Positions 1 to 9,661 are shown, numbered from the stretch's first letter. The stretch is 64,000 bases of DNA from an uncultured Nitrospiraceae bacterium (GCA_903822005.1 CAIJNL010000018.1:186001-250000); one strand, 5' to 3'. A program made the numbers and translations. The notes: a model not told the origin generated them from the sequence alone.

Positions 1-624
1 GCCACAATAGTAAAGATGTGTTTGGAAGCCGGAGCAAAGAAAGTTAAGGTATTTGATCGTTCTGTCAACGATGCCAGACGCTGCTACGTACAAAGCGGTA
101 TTCAGGCGGCAGCAAAAAATGCCGGAGCTGACGTAAGCTTTGTAGACGAGCGCAGGTTTAAAGACAAACAGATTAACGGCCTTGTCCTCAAGTCCTGGCC
201 GATCTACGAAGATATTCTTACTGCCGACAAGATAATAAATGTTCCCATAGCAAAGCATCACAGCCTGTCACATCTTACAATGGCCATGAAGAACTGGATG
301 GGAATAATGGGCGGGTCGCGCGGCCAGATACATCAGCGCATTGATGAGAGCCTGGTCGATCTTTCGCGTGCGATAAAGCCGACACTTACAGTTCTTGACG
401 CCGTGAAAATCCTGACGCGCAACGGTCCGCAAGGCGGCAATCTGGCTGACGTCAAAAAAACGGACACCGTGATAGCAAGTGTGGATCAGGTGGCGGTTGA
501 TTCATACGGAGCAACTCTTTTCGGCATGAAGGGAAGCGATCTCGGCTATCTGAAGCTGGGAGAAAAGGGCGGCCTGGGCAACATGGACCTTTCTAAAGTA
601 AGGATAAAGAAGGTGACCGCTTAA
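1..624 (+). CDS. DUF362 domain protein, C-terminal part (5' end outside window)
   Basis: The frame is open from base 1, so the gene begins before the window and only about 207 C-terminal residues are seen. The block containing IINVPIAKHHSLSHLTMAMK, followed by NWMGIMGG and later by VDQVAVDSYGA, is typical of DUF362 proteins, iron-sulfur-associated proteins of unsettled biochemical role. The stop codon lies one base before the next gene (start 626), which encodes a membrane polyferredoxin, so the two are almost certainly co-transcribed. This suggests a role in electron transfer or iron-sulfur chemistry; the exact substrate is unknown. The visible part shows no frameshift. Confidence 0.85.
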   Translation, partial: ATIVKMCLEAGAKKVKVFDRSVNDARRCYVQSGIQAAAKNAGADVSFVDERRFKDKQINGLVLKSWPIYEDILTADKIINVPIAKHHSLSHLTMAMKNWMGIMGGSRGQIHQRIDESLVDLSRAIKPTLTVLDAVKILTRNGPQGGNLADVKKTDTVIASVDQVAVDSYGATLFGMKGSDLGYLKLGEKGGLGNMDLSKVRIKKVTA

Positions 625-625
625 G

Positions 626-2182
626 ATGATGAGGCGCTCCCGTATTATTTCGCAGGGCATATTCCTGCTGCTCTTCATTTTTCTCTTCCTTCAGACGGAA
701 TCAAAGGGAGCGGATGAACTCGGCTATCCTGTAAGACTCTTTCTCGATTTTGACCCCTTGATACTAGTGACAACGCTTCTGGCAGCCCATGCGGCATCTA
801 TCGCCTTTTATCTTTCTTTGATCATGATAGTGCTCACTGCCGTCTTTGGCAGGGTATTCTGCGGATGGGCATGTCCCCTCGGTACGCTTCATAACATGAT
901 CGGTGTGATGAAAAAAACTAGGGAAAGGGCCGCCCTTACAAATTGGTACAGGTTCAAATATTTCATACTGGTATTTCTGTTAATCTCGTCACTCTTTACA
1001 CTGCAGCTTGTCGGTATAATGGACCCCCTCTCGCTGCTTATCCGGTCTTTTTCCATCAGCATATATCCGCTCTTTAACAGCGCTATCCGGGCTTCTTTTG
1101 ACACTGCTTATGATCTGGATATATCCGCACTCAGAGACATCACGGAGAGTGTTTATTCTTTTTTTAAAAACACGCTTCTCTCTTTTGAGCAGCCTTATTA
1201 TCAGCAGAGCATATTTATCGGCCTGATCTTCTTTGCAATACTGGCCCTGAATCTTTTCCAGAGGCGTTTCTGGTGCAGATATCTATGCCCGCTCGGCGCG
1301 CTGCTCGGGGTGATTTCGAGATATTCACTCCTTAAGAGATCTGTTAGCGAAGGATGTACATCATGCGGTCTCTGTTCGAGAGAATGCCAGGACGGTGCGA
1401 TCTCCGGCGAACCGGACGGAGACGGCAAGGCCTGGAGGCCGGCTGAATGCATTGCCTGCCGAAATTGCGATGATATCTGTCCTGCCAAGGTAGTCAGCTT
1501 CGGGTTCCGTAAAGACTCTGAGGCAGTACCAATAGACCTTGGCCGCCGCAGGATCATTACATCAGCACTTGCCGGACTTGTTGCCGTACCGCTGATGCGC
1601 TCAACGGCCCTTTCCAAAAAGGGCTATTCAGAACCGACCCTGATACGGCCCCCTGGATCTCTTGAAGAAAGGGATTTCCTTGAGCGCTGCGTGAAATGCG
1701 GCGAATGCATGAGGGTCTGCATAACGAACGGGCTGCAGCCGACCCTTCTTGAAGCGGGTCTTGAGGGAATATGGACACCTATGCTTGTCTCTCGGATAGG
1801 ATATTGCGAATACCGCTGCACTCTCTGCGGCCAGGTCTGTCCGACCGGCGCGATAAAAAGGCTCCCTCTTGAAGAAAAGGTGAAGGTAAAAATCGGCCTC
1901 GCCATGATAGACAAGGGAAGGTGTCTGCCGTATGCTCAGTCGCAGGCATGCATAGTCTGCGAAGAGGTATGCCCCACTGCCAAAAAGGCCATCTGGTTCG
2001 AACAGACTACGGTTACGGACAGGGAAGGCCGCAAGTTGCTGCTAAAGCAGCCCCATGTTGATCTGGACCTCTGCATAGGCTGCGGCATATGCGAAACCAA
2101 ATGCCCTGTGAAGGGTGAGCCTGCTATCTATGTAATCAGTGTGGGTGAGTCGCGTTCTCGCGAGAACCAGGTCCTGCTTTAA
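626..2182 (+). CDS. NapH-NapG-type membrane polyferredoxin fusion
   Basis: A 518-residue iron-sulfur membrane protein. The N-terminal half resembles NapH/MauN: hydrophobic segments near residues 8-24, 55-75, 111-130 and 195-212, two CxxxCP motifs (C79/C83 and C217/C221), then two 4Fe-4S clusters (C244-C254 and C275-C285). At 307-324 an RRR followed by a hydrophobic stretch resembles the signal or anchor that begins NapG proteins. Beyond it lie four more cysteine clusters (355-365, 394-405, 433-449, 483-493), a NapG-like arrangement. NapH and NapG are normally separate proteins moving electrons between quinol and periplasmic acceptors; here they appear as one chain. The gene sits one base after the DUF362 gene and its 3' end overlaps the convergent ATPase gene by 47 bases. 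The physiological partner is not visible. Confidence 0.85.
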   Translation: MMRRSRIISQGIFLLLFIFLFLQTESKGADELGYPVRLFLDFDPLILVTTLLAAHAASIAFYLSLIMIVLTAVFGRVFCGWACPLGTLHNMIGVMKKTRERAALTNWYRFKYFILVFLLISSLFTLQLVGIMDPLSLLIRSFSISIYPLFNSAIRASFDTAYDLDISALRDITESVYSFFKNTLLSFEQPYYQQSIFIGLIFFAILALNLFQRRFWCRYLCPLGALLGVISRYSLLKRSVSEGCTSCGLCSRECQDGAISGEPDGDGKAWRPAECIACRNCDDICPAKVVSFGFRKDSEAVPIDLGRRRIITSALAGLVAVPLMRSTALSKKGYSEPTLIRPPGSLEERDFLERCVKCGECMRVCITNGLQPTLLEAGLEGIWTPMLVSRIGYCEYRCTLCGQVCPTGAIKRLPLEEKVKVKIGLAMIDKGRCLPYAQSQACIVCEEVCPTAKKAIWFEQTTVTDREGRKLLLKQPHVDLDLCIGCGICETKCPVKGEPAIYVISVGESRSRENQVLL

Positions 2183-4706
2183 GCAGTTTGTAACCCTCAA
2201 ACCATAAGACACTCCCCAGCCCGGCGGCAAGACAGAGCGCAATATCGTCCAGATGCAGGATGTCGAAATGGAACAGGGACCTCATGAATGGCATGGTGAG
2301 TACCAGAGCCATGACAGCTGCCGCACCGCTGATTATCCACCAGAAGGCCGGATTCGGGTTCTTCAGTATTTCATTTATCGTGCGCGTCCATGAGCGGTTT
2401 GTGATTATCAGCCCCAGGTTCGCAATAATAAGGGTCGTAAAGCAGAGGGTCCTTGCTTCGAACTCGCCTTTTCCGTTATGCATGGCCACCATAAACACAG
2501 CCGCCACAACGAGCAGAACAACAAATCCCTGAAGCAGGCTGAAAATTATTGTGGTGCTGTCGAACAGCGGGTCTCCAAGCCTGCGCGGAGGACGGTCCAT
2601 TACATTGGCCTCGGACTTTTCGGCCTCAAATACGACCGAACAGGCCGGATCTATTATGAGTTCAAGAAAAACGATATGCACCGGCAGCAGCACGAGCGGC
2701 CAGTTGAATAATACCGGCAGCAGCGACATGCCCGCGATCGGGACATGGATCGCGAATATATAAGCCATGGCTTTTTTCAGGTTGTCGAATATGCGGCGGC
2801 CCATTTTGACGGCCCTGACTATTGACGAAAAGTCATCGTCGAGCAGCACAAGCGCGGCTGATTCGCGGGCCACGTCAGTGCCTCGTCCGCCCATCGCGAT
2901 ACCTATATGCGCGGCCTTTAGTGCTGCCGCGTCATTCACGCCGTCGCCAGTCATGGCAACGATCTCACCATGGGCCTTAAGCGCATTAACTATACGTAGC
3001 TTCTGTTCGGGGACTACACGCGCAAAGATGCAGACATCCGCTATCTGTCTCTGGAGTTCTGCTTCGCTCATCGCGTCGAGTTCGGGACCAGTGATTATTC
3101 CGTTTGCATGTTTCAGGCCGATCTGGTCCGCGATGTTCCGGGCCGTGACAGGATAGTCGCCGGTGATCATGACAACCCTTATTCCGGCAGTGTAACAGTC
3201 CCTTACAGCCTCGGCCACACCAGGCCTGACAGGATCGGCGAGGCCAACCAGCCCGAGAAACTTAAACTTGAAATCGTGCTGTTCACCCGGCAGATCGGCT
3301 TCCATGAAGTCGGCCTTTGCAACGCCGATTATTCGAAGTCCTTCTGCCGCCATCGCGTCGATCTGTTCCAGCAGCAGCCTGATCTCATCATCATTAAGAT
3401 GGCAAATGTCCGCAATGGCCTCGGGCGCGCCTTTGGCTGCGATCACATAATTTTTCGTGTCTGGCGACTTCCATACGCGCGACATGGCGAGCAGTTCCTG
3501 CGAAAGAGGATATTCCTGAACAAGGGTCCAGTCGTCATGCAGGTGGTCGGTATCAGAAAGTTTGGCTGTCCCGAAATCGCTGAAGGCCTTTTCCATGGGA
3601 TCAAATGGATTGGTCTGGCTTGCAAGGATGCTGAATTCAACTACTTCGTGATATAACTCGGGAAAGAGGCCGGGTTCCGTTATTGGATCAAAAATATTTT
3701 TTCCAGCCGCGATCTTTCGAACAGTCATTTTGTTCATGGTGATAGTGCCGGTCTTGTCAACGCAGAGTACGGATGCCGAGCCGAGTGTTTCCACGGCAGG
3801 CACCCTGCGCGTCAGCACCCTGTTCTGAGAGATGCGCCATGCGCCGAGGGCAAGGAAAATTGTGAGCACAACAGGAAACTCTTCTGGCAGCATTGCCATG
3901 GCAAGGGTTATTCCGGCCAGCAGTCCATGAAGCCAGTCATCGTGCATGAGTCCATAGGTGATTACGATCAAAGCAAACATGCCGAGGCCGATCAGGGCCA
4001 GCCTGCGCACCAGCCTTGCAGTCTCTTTCTGCAAAAGAGTCTCTTCGGGTTCAATTGCCTGCAGCGCTTTGCCGATCTTGCCCAGCTCTGTGTAAAGTCC
4101 GGTCGCGGCCACGCGCGCGATGCCAAATCCCTGAACAACCAGCGTGCCAGAGTAGACAGCAGGCAGGTCTTCGCCTCCCGGACGGGGCATCAGAGCTCCT
4201 GCAGCTGCAGCTGTCTTCCGAACGGGAACAGACTCACCAGTGAGCAATGACTCGTCAACCGAAAGGTTTACACATGAAATTAGGAGGGCGTCTGCTGGTA
4301 CGCGGTCACCCTCAGCAATGACTATGATATCGTCTCTTACGACTTCGCGGCCTGCTATCTTCTTTTGCTCACCATCCCGTATGACAGATGCACGGGGACT
4401 CGACAGGTCTCTCAGTGCTTCCAGAGCGCGTTCCGTCTTTCGTTCCTGGTACAGGGTTATACCGATAACTACGAAAACAAAACCGAGGAGCATCAGCGCT
4501 TCCTGAACATCGCCCAGCAGCATGTAAATTGTTCCACCGCCTATCAGGAGAAGGAACATCGGCTCCCTCATTACCTCAAAGGCTATCCTATAAATACTCC
4601 GTTTCTTTGTCGATGGTAATTCATTAAACCCTTCTGTGGTAAGCCTCTGGGCAACCTCGGCTTCTGAAAGTCCTTTTATATTGCTGATGTCCAATTGTTT
4701 TTTCAT
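2136..4706 (-). CDS. P-type cation-transporting ATPase
   Basis: An 856-residue P-type ATPase with all catalytic marks: TGES at 156-159 (actuator), the phosphorylated aspartate in DKTGT at 317-321, and the hinge motif TGDGVNDAA in the C-terminal half. TM4 carries PEEFP (274-278). This suits the P2/P3-like ATPases that move Ca2+, Mn2+ or H+, but it does not identify the ion. The N-terminal cation-ATPase domain and about ten membrane segments are present, so the protein is full length. No Shine-Dalgarno sequence precedes ATG 4706; an extended -10 lies eight bases upstream, suggesting a leaderless message. The 3' end overlaps the convergent polyferredoxin gene by 47 bases. Confidence 0.93.
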   Translation of the reverse strand: MKKQLDISNIKGLSEAEVAQRLTTEGFNELPSTKKRSIYRIAFEVMREPMFLLLIGGGTIYMLLGDVQEALMLLGFVFVVIGITLYQERKTERALEALRDLSSPRASVIRDGEQKKIAGREVVRDDIIVIAEGDRVPADALLISCVNLSVDESLLTGESVPVRKTAAAAGALMPRPGGEDLPAVYSGTLVVQGFGIARVAATGLYTELGKIGKALQAIEPEETLLQKETARLVRRLALIGLGMFALIVITYGLMHDDWLHGLLAGITLAMAMLPEEFPVVLTIFLALGAWRISQNRVLTRRVPAVETLGSASVLCVDKTGTITMNKMTVRKIAAGKNIFDPITEPGLFPELYHEVVEFSILASQTNPFDPMEKAFSDFGTAKLSDTDHLHDDWTLVQEYPLSQELLAMSRVWKSPDTKNYVIAAKGAPEAIADICHLNDDEIRLLLEQIDAMAAEGLRIIGVAKADFMEADLPGEQHDFKFKFLGLVGLADPVRPGVAEAVRDCYTAGIRVVMITGDYPVTARNIADQIGLKHANGIITGPELDAMSEAELQRQIADVCIFARVVPEQKLRIVNALKAHGEIVAMTGDGVNDAAALKAAHIGIAMGGRGTDVARESAALVLLDDDFSSIVRAVKMGRRIFDNLKKAMAYIFAIHVPIAGMSLLPVLFNWPLVLLPVHIVFLELIIDPACSVVFEAEKSEANVMDRPPRRLGDPLFDSTTIIFSLLQGFVVLLVVAAVFMVAMHNGKGEFEARTLCFTTLIIANLGLIITNRSWTRTINEILKNPNPAFWWIISGAAAVMALVLTMPFMRSLFHFDILHLDDIALCLAAGLGSVLWFEGYKLLKAGPGSRENATHPH

Positions 4707-4714
4707 GACGCATT

Positions 4715-4723
4715 ATTATAACA
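4715..4723 (-). promoter_or_regulatory. Extended -10 promoter of the P-type ATPase gene
   Basis: On the minus strand TGT-TATAAT occupies 4723-4715, an extended -10 with a perfect hexamer. Transcription would start about seven bases later, at 4707-4708, essentially at the ATG (4706). No good -35 is visible, as is usual for extended -10 promoters. Confidence 0.5.
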
Positions 4724-4763
4724 GCTGAATGGCTTCACTTTTAATAAATCAACTTAGGGAGCC

Positions 4764-5083
4764 GCCAAGTGCAACCGCCTCTTGTCTCGCTGAATAAGAC
4801 CACTTCACTTTTTCAACCGCATTAGCTGAAAGGCGCACATCATTTTCGTCCGTTTACAATCGCAAGGAAGGTCACACCGAGACATCCAGTCGGATGCCCT
4901 TGCCGTCTTCTCCAAATAACAATGCTTGTAATTAGCTACTGTATTCGGAGGCGATAGGATCGAAGGCTCGCCGCGGCTGTTGAGTAGCTTCTCTGGAAAG
5001 AGATACTAATTATTTTCGAATCTATGTTAGATCAAAGTCACTGAGCTTATTTGGCGAGGCGAGATTCGGAGCCTTCAAAGACA
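4764..5083 (+). repeat. Intergenic element copy A, candidate structured RNA
   Basis: About 320 bp that align with 9709-10019 at roughly 85% identity in two blocks, by hand alignment. The 5' block is closed by TGTCTCG (4783-4789) pairing with CGAGACA (4878-4884). The 3' block is exactly 130 nt, closed by GGAGGC (4947-4952) with GCCTTC (5071-5076), including one G-U pair. Inside the 3' block TCTCT-GGAA-AGAGA (4990-5003) forms a GNRA-capped hairpin. ATCTA/TAGAT (around 5020-5032) can fold locally, and CGAATCT can alternatively pair with AGATTCG downstream. The linker, about 4885-4946, differs from copy B. The loop and wobble pairs favour the plus strand. Flanking genes read the other way, so a cis riboswitch is unlikely. 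I do not recognise a known RNA family. Confidence 0.88.
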
Positions 5084-5103
5084 GTTAAAAGCGAGTGAAA
5101 AGT

Positions 5104-5179
5104 TGGCTCCTGGGGAGGGACTCGAACCCCCGACAAGGTGGTTAACAGCCACCCGCTCTGCCAGCTGAGCTACCCAGGA
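5104..5179 (-). tRNA. tRNA-Asn (anticodon GTT)
   Basis: Read on the minus strand, a 7-bp acceptor stem (TCCTGGG/CCCAGGA), the D-arm sequence AGCTCAGCTGGCAGAGC, an anticodon loop CTGTTAA giving GTT, and a T arm with GGTTCGAGTCC are all present. The 3' CCA is encoded (the TGG at 5104-5106 on the plus strand). Total length is 76 nt with no intron. It lies between element copy A and clpB. Confidence 0.97.
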
Positions 5180-5292
5180 ATCCTTTATGAACCGGCAACC
5201 TGTACCAGCGCTTCGGGCCGATCAGACAACGTGAACCTGCCAGCCTCGAAGCCTGTTATTATTGCAAAAACAAGGTTCTTCTGTCAATGAAA

Positions 5293-5327
5293 CAGCCCGG
5301 CATACCAGATAATCGCGTGCCGGGCTG
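5293..5327 (-). terminator. Hairpin downstream of clpB, probable terminator
   Basis: CAGCCCGGCA (5293-5302) and TGCCGGGCTG (5318-5327) form a perfect 10-bp stem with a 15-nt loop, 45 bases past the clpB stop codon. The tract after the stem is only weakly T-rich on the minus strand, so termination efficiency is uncertain. Confidence 0.6.
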
Positions 5328-5371
5328 CTCCTTTCTATGCGACGATATTCTTTAACTTGCTGCAGGCTGAA

Positions 5372-8011
5372 CTATATGTGGGCCGCAGTGCCAATTTTGT
5401 TGAATACCATCTTTTCATCAGCATAATCGACCTGAATCATGTCGCCTTCCGAGATACCGCGCTCAAGCAGTTTCATGGCTAGAGGGTTCAGTATCTCATT
5501 CTGTATGGCACGCTTCAGCGGCCTGGCCCCATAGACAGGATCAAACCCGGCTGTAGCGACACGCTCCTTTGCCTTGTCGGTAAGGGTTATGTCTATCTTT
5601 TTTTCCATCAGATATTTCTTCATACGCCCGACCTGTATGTCGACGATCTTCTTCAGCAGTTCTGTATTCAGGGCATTGAAGATGACTATTTCGTCGATGC
5701 GGTTAAGAAACTCGGGCCTGAAGAATTTCTTCAGATCATCCATCACCCTGTCTTTGAGTTTCTTGTTGTCATCTCCGCTCCAATGAGCCGGCTTCTTTGC
5801 ACTAGCCTCAAGCAGCTCCTGGATATGCGCGCTCCCTATATTGGATGTCATTATGACAACCGTATTTCTGAAATCAACAGTGCGGCCGTGGCCGTCCGTC
5901 AGACGCCCGTCATCGAGCAGCTGAAGAAGGGTATTAAATACCTCCGGATGCGCCTTCTCGATCTCATCGAAAAGGACCACCGAATACGGCCTCCTGCGAA
6001 CTGCCTCGGTAAGCTGCCCTCCCTCTTCATACCCGACATAGCCCGGAGGCGCTCCTATCAGGCGCGAAACAGTGTGCCGCTCCTGATACTCCGACATATC
6101 GATGCGGATCATCGCGCTTTCGTCGTCAAAGAGAAACTCTGCAACACCCTTGGCGAGTTCAGTCTTTCCCACGCCTGTAGGTCCTAGGAAGATAAAAGAT
6201 CCAATCGGCCTGTTCGGGTCCTGCAGTCCTGACCGGGCCCGCCTTATGGCATTAGCAACCGCGCCCAGGGCCTCTTCCTGGCCCACCACGCGCTGTCTGA
6301 GCCGGTCTTCCATATGAATGAGCTTCTGGACCTCGCTTTCGAGCATGCGTGTTACCGGAACGCCGCTCCATTTCGAGACCACTTCAGCTATGTCTTCGTC
6401 GTCAACTTCTTCCTTCAGCATCTTGCGCACAGACTGAGTCTCTGCCAGATGAGTGCTCTCTTTCTCGAGCTCACGCTGAAGTTCAATCAGCTTGCCATAC
6501 TTCAGTTCAGCGGCCTTTGCGAGATCACCCTCTCTTTCCGCCCGTTCAGACCCGATCTTTGTCTGGTCTATCTGCTCCTTGATGTCCCTGATCTTCCTGA
6601 TGATCTCTTTCTCTCTCATCCACTGCGACTTGAGGATGTCCAGGTTCGACTGCAGCTCAGCTGACTCTTTTGCAAGCTTTTTGAGTTTTTCTTTTGATTC
6701 CTTTGATCCGTCCTTCGTCAGTGCCCGCTTCTCAATCTCTATCTGACGCAGCCTTCTCTCGAGTTCGTCCAGCTCTGTCGGCATGCTGTCGATCTCCATC
6801 CTCAGCTTTGCCGCCGCTTCGTCTATCAGATCGATTGCCTTGTCAGGCAGAAACCTTTCAGTAAGATAGCGGTCAGAAAGCATAACGGCTGCGATGAGCG
6901 CCGAATCCTTGATCTTGACCCCATGATGTATCTCGTAACGCTCTTTCAGGCCGCGGAGTATCGATATCGTATCATCTAACGTCGGCTCCTTCACCAGCAC
7001 CGGCTGAAATCTGCGCTCAAGCGCCGGGTCTTTTTCTATGTATTTGCGGAATTCATTGATCGTTGTGGCCCCAATGCATCTCAGCTCGCCGCGCGCAAGG
7101 GCCGGCTTTAGCATGTTAGATGCGTCTACTGACCCTTCAGCAGCGCCGGCGCCTACTAAGGTATGCAACTCATCTATAAAGGTAATGACCTTGCCCTCTG
7201 CCTGTTCAATCTCCTTAAGAACTGCCTTCAGACGGTCTTCAAATTCGCCGCGGTATTTTGCACCTGCCACAAGACTGCCCATATCCAGGGTAATAAGTCT
7301 TTTATTCTTCAGCGTCTCGGGTACATCGCCTGCGACCATCCTTTGTGCCAGCCCTTCTACAATGGCAGTTTTGCCGACACCCGGATCGCCGATGAGGACA
7401 GGGTTATTTTTGGTCTTGCGGGACAGCACCTGCACCACGCGCCTGATCTCCTCATCCCGGCCTATGACCGGATCGAGTTTCCCCTTTCTTGCGAGCTCGG
7501 TAAGGTCCTTACCATATTTTTTAAGGGCCTGATATTTGTCTTCCGGATTCGGATCAGTTACCCTGTGCGCGCCGCGGATCTCTCTCATCGCTTCCATCAA
7601 ATTCTCGCGAGTAGCCCCGTGGCGCTTCAGCACATCCGTAGCGGGCCCCTTGTCGCTAAAAATGGCTATCAGGATATGCTCTACGCTTATAAACTCGTCG
7701 GTCAGGTGCTGGGCCTCGTCAAAGGCCTTTTCGAGCACTGCCTTTAGTCTGGGCGACATGTATAATTGCCCCATAGGGGTCGCACCTGTAACCTTGGGGA
7801 ACTTCTCGATTTCTTTTTCGAGATCGACCCGGATGGCAGAAATATCCGCGCCTACCCGGCTTAAGAGTTGCGGACCTATGCCTTCATCATCTCCGAGTAT
7901 TGCATAGAGGAGATGTTCAACCTCAACCTGCTGATTGCCTTTTTTTTCGGCCAGCCCCTGAGCTTCCTGCAGGGCCTCCTGGCTTTTTATTGTTAATTTA
8001 TCCATTCTCAT
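5372..8011 (-). CDS. clpB: ATP-dependent disaggregase ClpB
   Basis: An 879-residue Hsp100 chaperone that, with DnaK/DnaJ, extracts polypeptides from aggregates in the cytoplasm. The order is standard: Clp N-terminal repeats (about 1-145), first AAA+ module with GDPGVGKT at 208-215, the long coiled-coil middle domain (about 400-525) that separates ClpB from ClpA/ClpC, then a second AAA+ module with GPTGVGKT, and the C-terminal D2-small domain. Length is normal for ClpB. A good GGAGG lies eight bases before ATG 8011. It follows hspR after a 142-bp gap containing CAAGTT inverted repeats, so HspR control is likely. The hairpin at 5293-5327 probably ends the transcript. Confidence 0.98.
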   Translation of the reverse strand: MRMDKLTIKSQEALQEAQGLAEKKGNQQVEVEHLLYAILGDDEGIGPQLLSRVGADISAIRVDLEKEIEKFPKVTGATPMGQLYMSPRLKAVLEKAFDEAQHLTDEFISVEHILIAIFSDKGPATDVLKRHGATRENLMEAMREIRGAHRVTDPNPEDKYQALKKYGKDLTELARKGKLDPVIGRDEEIRRVVQVLSRKTKNNPVLIGDPGVGKTAIVEGLAQRMVAGDVPETLKNKRLITLDMGSLVAGAKYRGEFEDRLKAVLKEIEQAEGKVITFIDELHTLVGAGAAEGSVDASNMLKPALARGELRCIGATTINEFRKYIEKDPALERRFQPVLVKEPTLDDTISILRGLKERYEIHHGVKIKDSALIAAVMLSDRYLTERFLPDKAIDLIDEAAAKLRMEIDSMPTELDELERRLRQIEIEKRALTKDGSKESKEKLKKLAKESAELQSNLDILKSQWMREKEIIRKIRDIKEQIDQTKIGSERAEREGDLAKAAELKYGKLIELQRELEKESTHLAETQSVRKMLKEEVDDEDIAEVVSKWSGVPVTRMLESEVQKLIHMEDRLRQRVVGQEEALGAVANAIRRARSGLQDPNRPIGSFIFLGPTGVGKTELAKGVAEFLFDDESAMIRIDMSEYQERHTVSRLIGAPPGYVGYEEGGQLTEAVRRRPYSVVLFDEIEKAHPEVFNTLLQLLDDGRLTDGHGRTVDFRNTVVIMTSNIGSAHIQELLEASAKKPAHWSGDDNKKLKDRVMDDLKKFFRPEFLNRIDEIVIFNALNTELLKKIVDIQVGRMKKYLMEKKIDITLTDKAKERVATAGFDPVYGARPLKRAIQNEILNPLAMKLLERGISEGDMIQVDYADEKMVFNKIGTAAHI

Positions 8012-8029
8012 ATAGAAATCCTCCTAATT

Positions 8030-8072
8030 GTGCAAGTTGAGAATTGTCATCTCTATTTGCACATAAACTTGC
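8030..8072. promoter_or_regulatory. Inverted repeats upstream of clpB, candidate HspR operator
   Basis: Two overlapping inverted repeats lie between hspR and clpB: GCAAGTT (8032-8038) with AACTTGC (8066-8072), and GTGCAA (8030-8035) with TTGCAC (8057-8062). The arm CAAGTTGAG resembles the CTTGAG half-site of known HspR boxes (HAIR) but not the full consensus, and the spacing is longer. A related CAAGTT arm occurs at the dnaJ promoter. Confidence 0.4.
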
Positions 8073-8153
8073 GTGGCCTTGTTTAGCATTGGCATTCAAA
8101 CTGTTAACTGATTATATTTTATCCGAATCTGATTGAAAGCAACTTACCGCCGA

Positions 8154-8507
8154 TTACTCTTCGCTGAACAGGGCCGTCAGTCGCCTTTCGAATTCCTTCC
8201 GAATACCCTCATCCAGCAGCCCCATCATAGCGCCCATTTCTCTCTGCATGCCCTCGATCCTGTTTCGCAGCCTCAATATGATGTCGACACCAGCCCTGTT
8301 GACGCCCAGGTCCCGGGTCAACTCAATGATCAGATGCAGCCTCTGGACATCTATGTCCGAATAGAGTCTCTGGCGGTTGATCCTCGTTGGACTGACAAAG
8401 CCTTCCCGTTCATATAGCCGCAATGTCTGGGGATGCACTTCAAGCATCTGCGAAACGACGCTTATCAGATATAGCGGCCTGTCAGCATCTTTCTTTCGCC
8501 TTACCAT
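8154..8507 (-). CDS. hspR: MerR-family heat-shock regulator HspR
   Basis: A 117-residue MerR-type protein. The N-terminal winged helix-turn-helix contains [19 protein letters not shown], closely matching HspR proteins, which repress chaperone genes and use DnaK as co-repressor. A short coiled-coil dimerisation helix follows; no metal-binding cysteines are present, unlike metal-sensing MerR proteins. The start overlaps the dnaJ stop by seven bases, giving translational coupling, and clpB follows. The dnaJ-hspR pairing is known in actinobacteria and some other lineages and supports autoregulation of this block. The likely inducer is unfolded protein titrating DnaK; dnaK itself is not in the window. 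Confidence 0.9.
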   Translation of the reverse strand: MVRRKKDADRPLYLISVVSQMLEVHPQTLRLYEREGFVSPTRINRQRLYSDIDVQRLHLIIELTRDLGVNRAGVDIILRLRNRIEGMQREMGAMMGLLDEGIRKEFERRLTALFSEE

Positions 8508-9601
8508 GACTTTTTCTCCCCCATCTTCTTTCTCGGGTTCTCTTTATACAACTCTTCAATTACGTTTATTGCCTCTTTAGCCTTTTCAGGTATGTCCTTA
8601 GGCACCGCAACCCTTATCTCCACAAATTGGTCGCCGCGCTGGCCTGATTTTGTCGCTATATATCCCTTTCCACTCAGTTTGAAGCGCCGCCCGCCCTGGG
8701 TGCCGGCAGGCAAGGTCATCATAGACGCGCCGTCCAGCGTCGGGACTTCGATCTTTGCTCCGAGAGCCGCCTCGCCGAAGGTGACCGGGATCTGGACATT
8801 AATGTCCTTCCCGTCTTTCTTGAATACCGGATGCGGCCTGAGGCTAATCTCTATCAGAAGGTCTCCTGAATGGCCACCGCGCCCTGCATTCCCCTTGCCT
8901 TTGAGCCTTATCACCGAGCCGTCGTCGGCGCCTGCGGGTATCTTTACCTTTATGGTTTCCGCATGATTCGCAGACCCCTTGCCGTAACACTTTTTGCATG
9001 AAGCCAGGGCCTTTTTGCCCCTGCCACCGCAATCAGGACAGATCTGCGCCATCCTTATGAAGCCTTTACCACCCTGTATATGTCCGGTGCCTTTGCATTT
9101 TGAACATGTCTCGAATGACTCGGCGCCTGTGCCGCCGCATGAACTGCATGACGCGGCCCGCGACAGGGGAATATTCATCGTAGTTCCGGTAAAGGCCTCC
9201 TCGAGCGAAAGATCGAGATGCATAAGAAGGTCTTCACCCCGGCTTTGTTCAGGCTCTTGTGAATATCTACCACCAAAAAGATCACCGAATATGTCGGAAA
9301 AGTCTGCAGTTCCTGCTCCGGCTCTGCCGCCGCCCCCGCCAAAATCGAATCCGCCGTAACCTCCATGATTATCAAAGTTAAACTGGCCGCCCCTGTCATG
9401 CTCAGCGCGTTTCTTCGCGTCGCCCAGGATATCGTAGGCCTCGCTTATCTCCTTGAATTTGTCTTCAGCCTGCTTGTTGCCAGCATTAAGGTCAGGATGA
9501 TGCTTTCTGGCCAGCTTGCGATAGGCCTTTTTTATGTCATCCTGGCTTGCGTCCTTGCTGACACCGAGCACTTTATAGTAGTCCTTTACACCTGCAGTCA
9601 T
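8501..9601 (-). CDS. dnaJ: Chaperone protein DnaJ
   Basis: A type I J-protein of 366 residues from the preferred start. The J domain carries HPD at 35-37; then come a Gly/Phe-rich linker, the zinc-binding region with [24 protein letters not shown] and CKKCYGKG, and the two C-terminal substrate-binding barrels. It stimulates DnaK ATP hydrolysis and hands over unfolded clients. I chose ATG 9601 rather than the upstream ATG 9628 because AGGGGAG precedes 9601 at good spacing, and the -10 at 9633-9638 puts the transcript start near 9626, leaving 9628 outside the message. It is followed directly by hspR. Confidence 0.97.
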   Translation of the reverse strand: MTAGVKDYYKVLGVSKDASQDDIKKAYRKLARKHHPDLNAGNKQAEDKFKEISEAYDILGDAKKRAEHDRGGQFNFDNHGGYGGFDFGGGGGRAGAGTADFSDIFGDLFGGRYSQEPEQSRGEDLLMHLDLSLEEAFTGTTMNIPLSRAASCSSCGGTGAESFETCSKCKGTGHIQGGKGFIRMAQICPDCGGRGKKALASCKKCYGKGSANHAETIKVKIPAGADDGSVIRLKGKGNAGRGGHSGDLLIEISLRPHPVFKKDGKDINVQIPVTFGEAALGAKIEVPTLDGASMMTLPAGTQGGRRFKLSGKGYIATKSGQRGDQFVEIRVAVPKDIPEKAKEAINVIEELYKENPRKKMGEKKSW

Positions 9602-9632
9602 ATAATTCTCCCCTGTTCTTTTACTCATTTAT

Positions 9633-9661
9633 ATGATAATACTTTATACGAATCATGTCAA
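9633..9661 (-). promoter_or_regulatory. Sigma-70-type promoter of dnaJ-hspR with overlapping palindrome
   Basis: On the minus strand TTGACA (9661-9656), a 17-base spacer and TATCAT (9638-9633) form a near-consensus vegetative promoter. The palindrome GTCAA-GTTAG-TTGAC (9657-9671) overlaps the -35, a natural repressor position; HspR is the obvious candidate. Confidence 0.75.

Noticed and set aside
889-1914. Several antisense frames of 70-140 codons inside the polyferredoxin gene
   Set aside because: They lie wholly within a gene with strong family motifs, have no ribosome-binding site and show biased composition; they are shadows.
2174-2186. Palindrome CTGCTT-T-AAGCAG at the end of the polyferredoxin gene as a terminator
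   Set aside because: The loop would be a single base and no T tract follows; it lies inside the overlapping ATPase coding region.
5574-7907. Long antisense frames across clpB (for example 194 codons at 7163-7747)
   Set aside because: They are opposite a highly conserved gene, with no start signals or recognisable domains.
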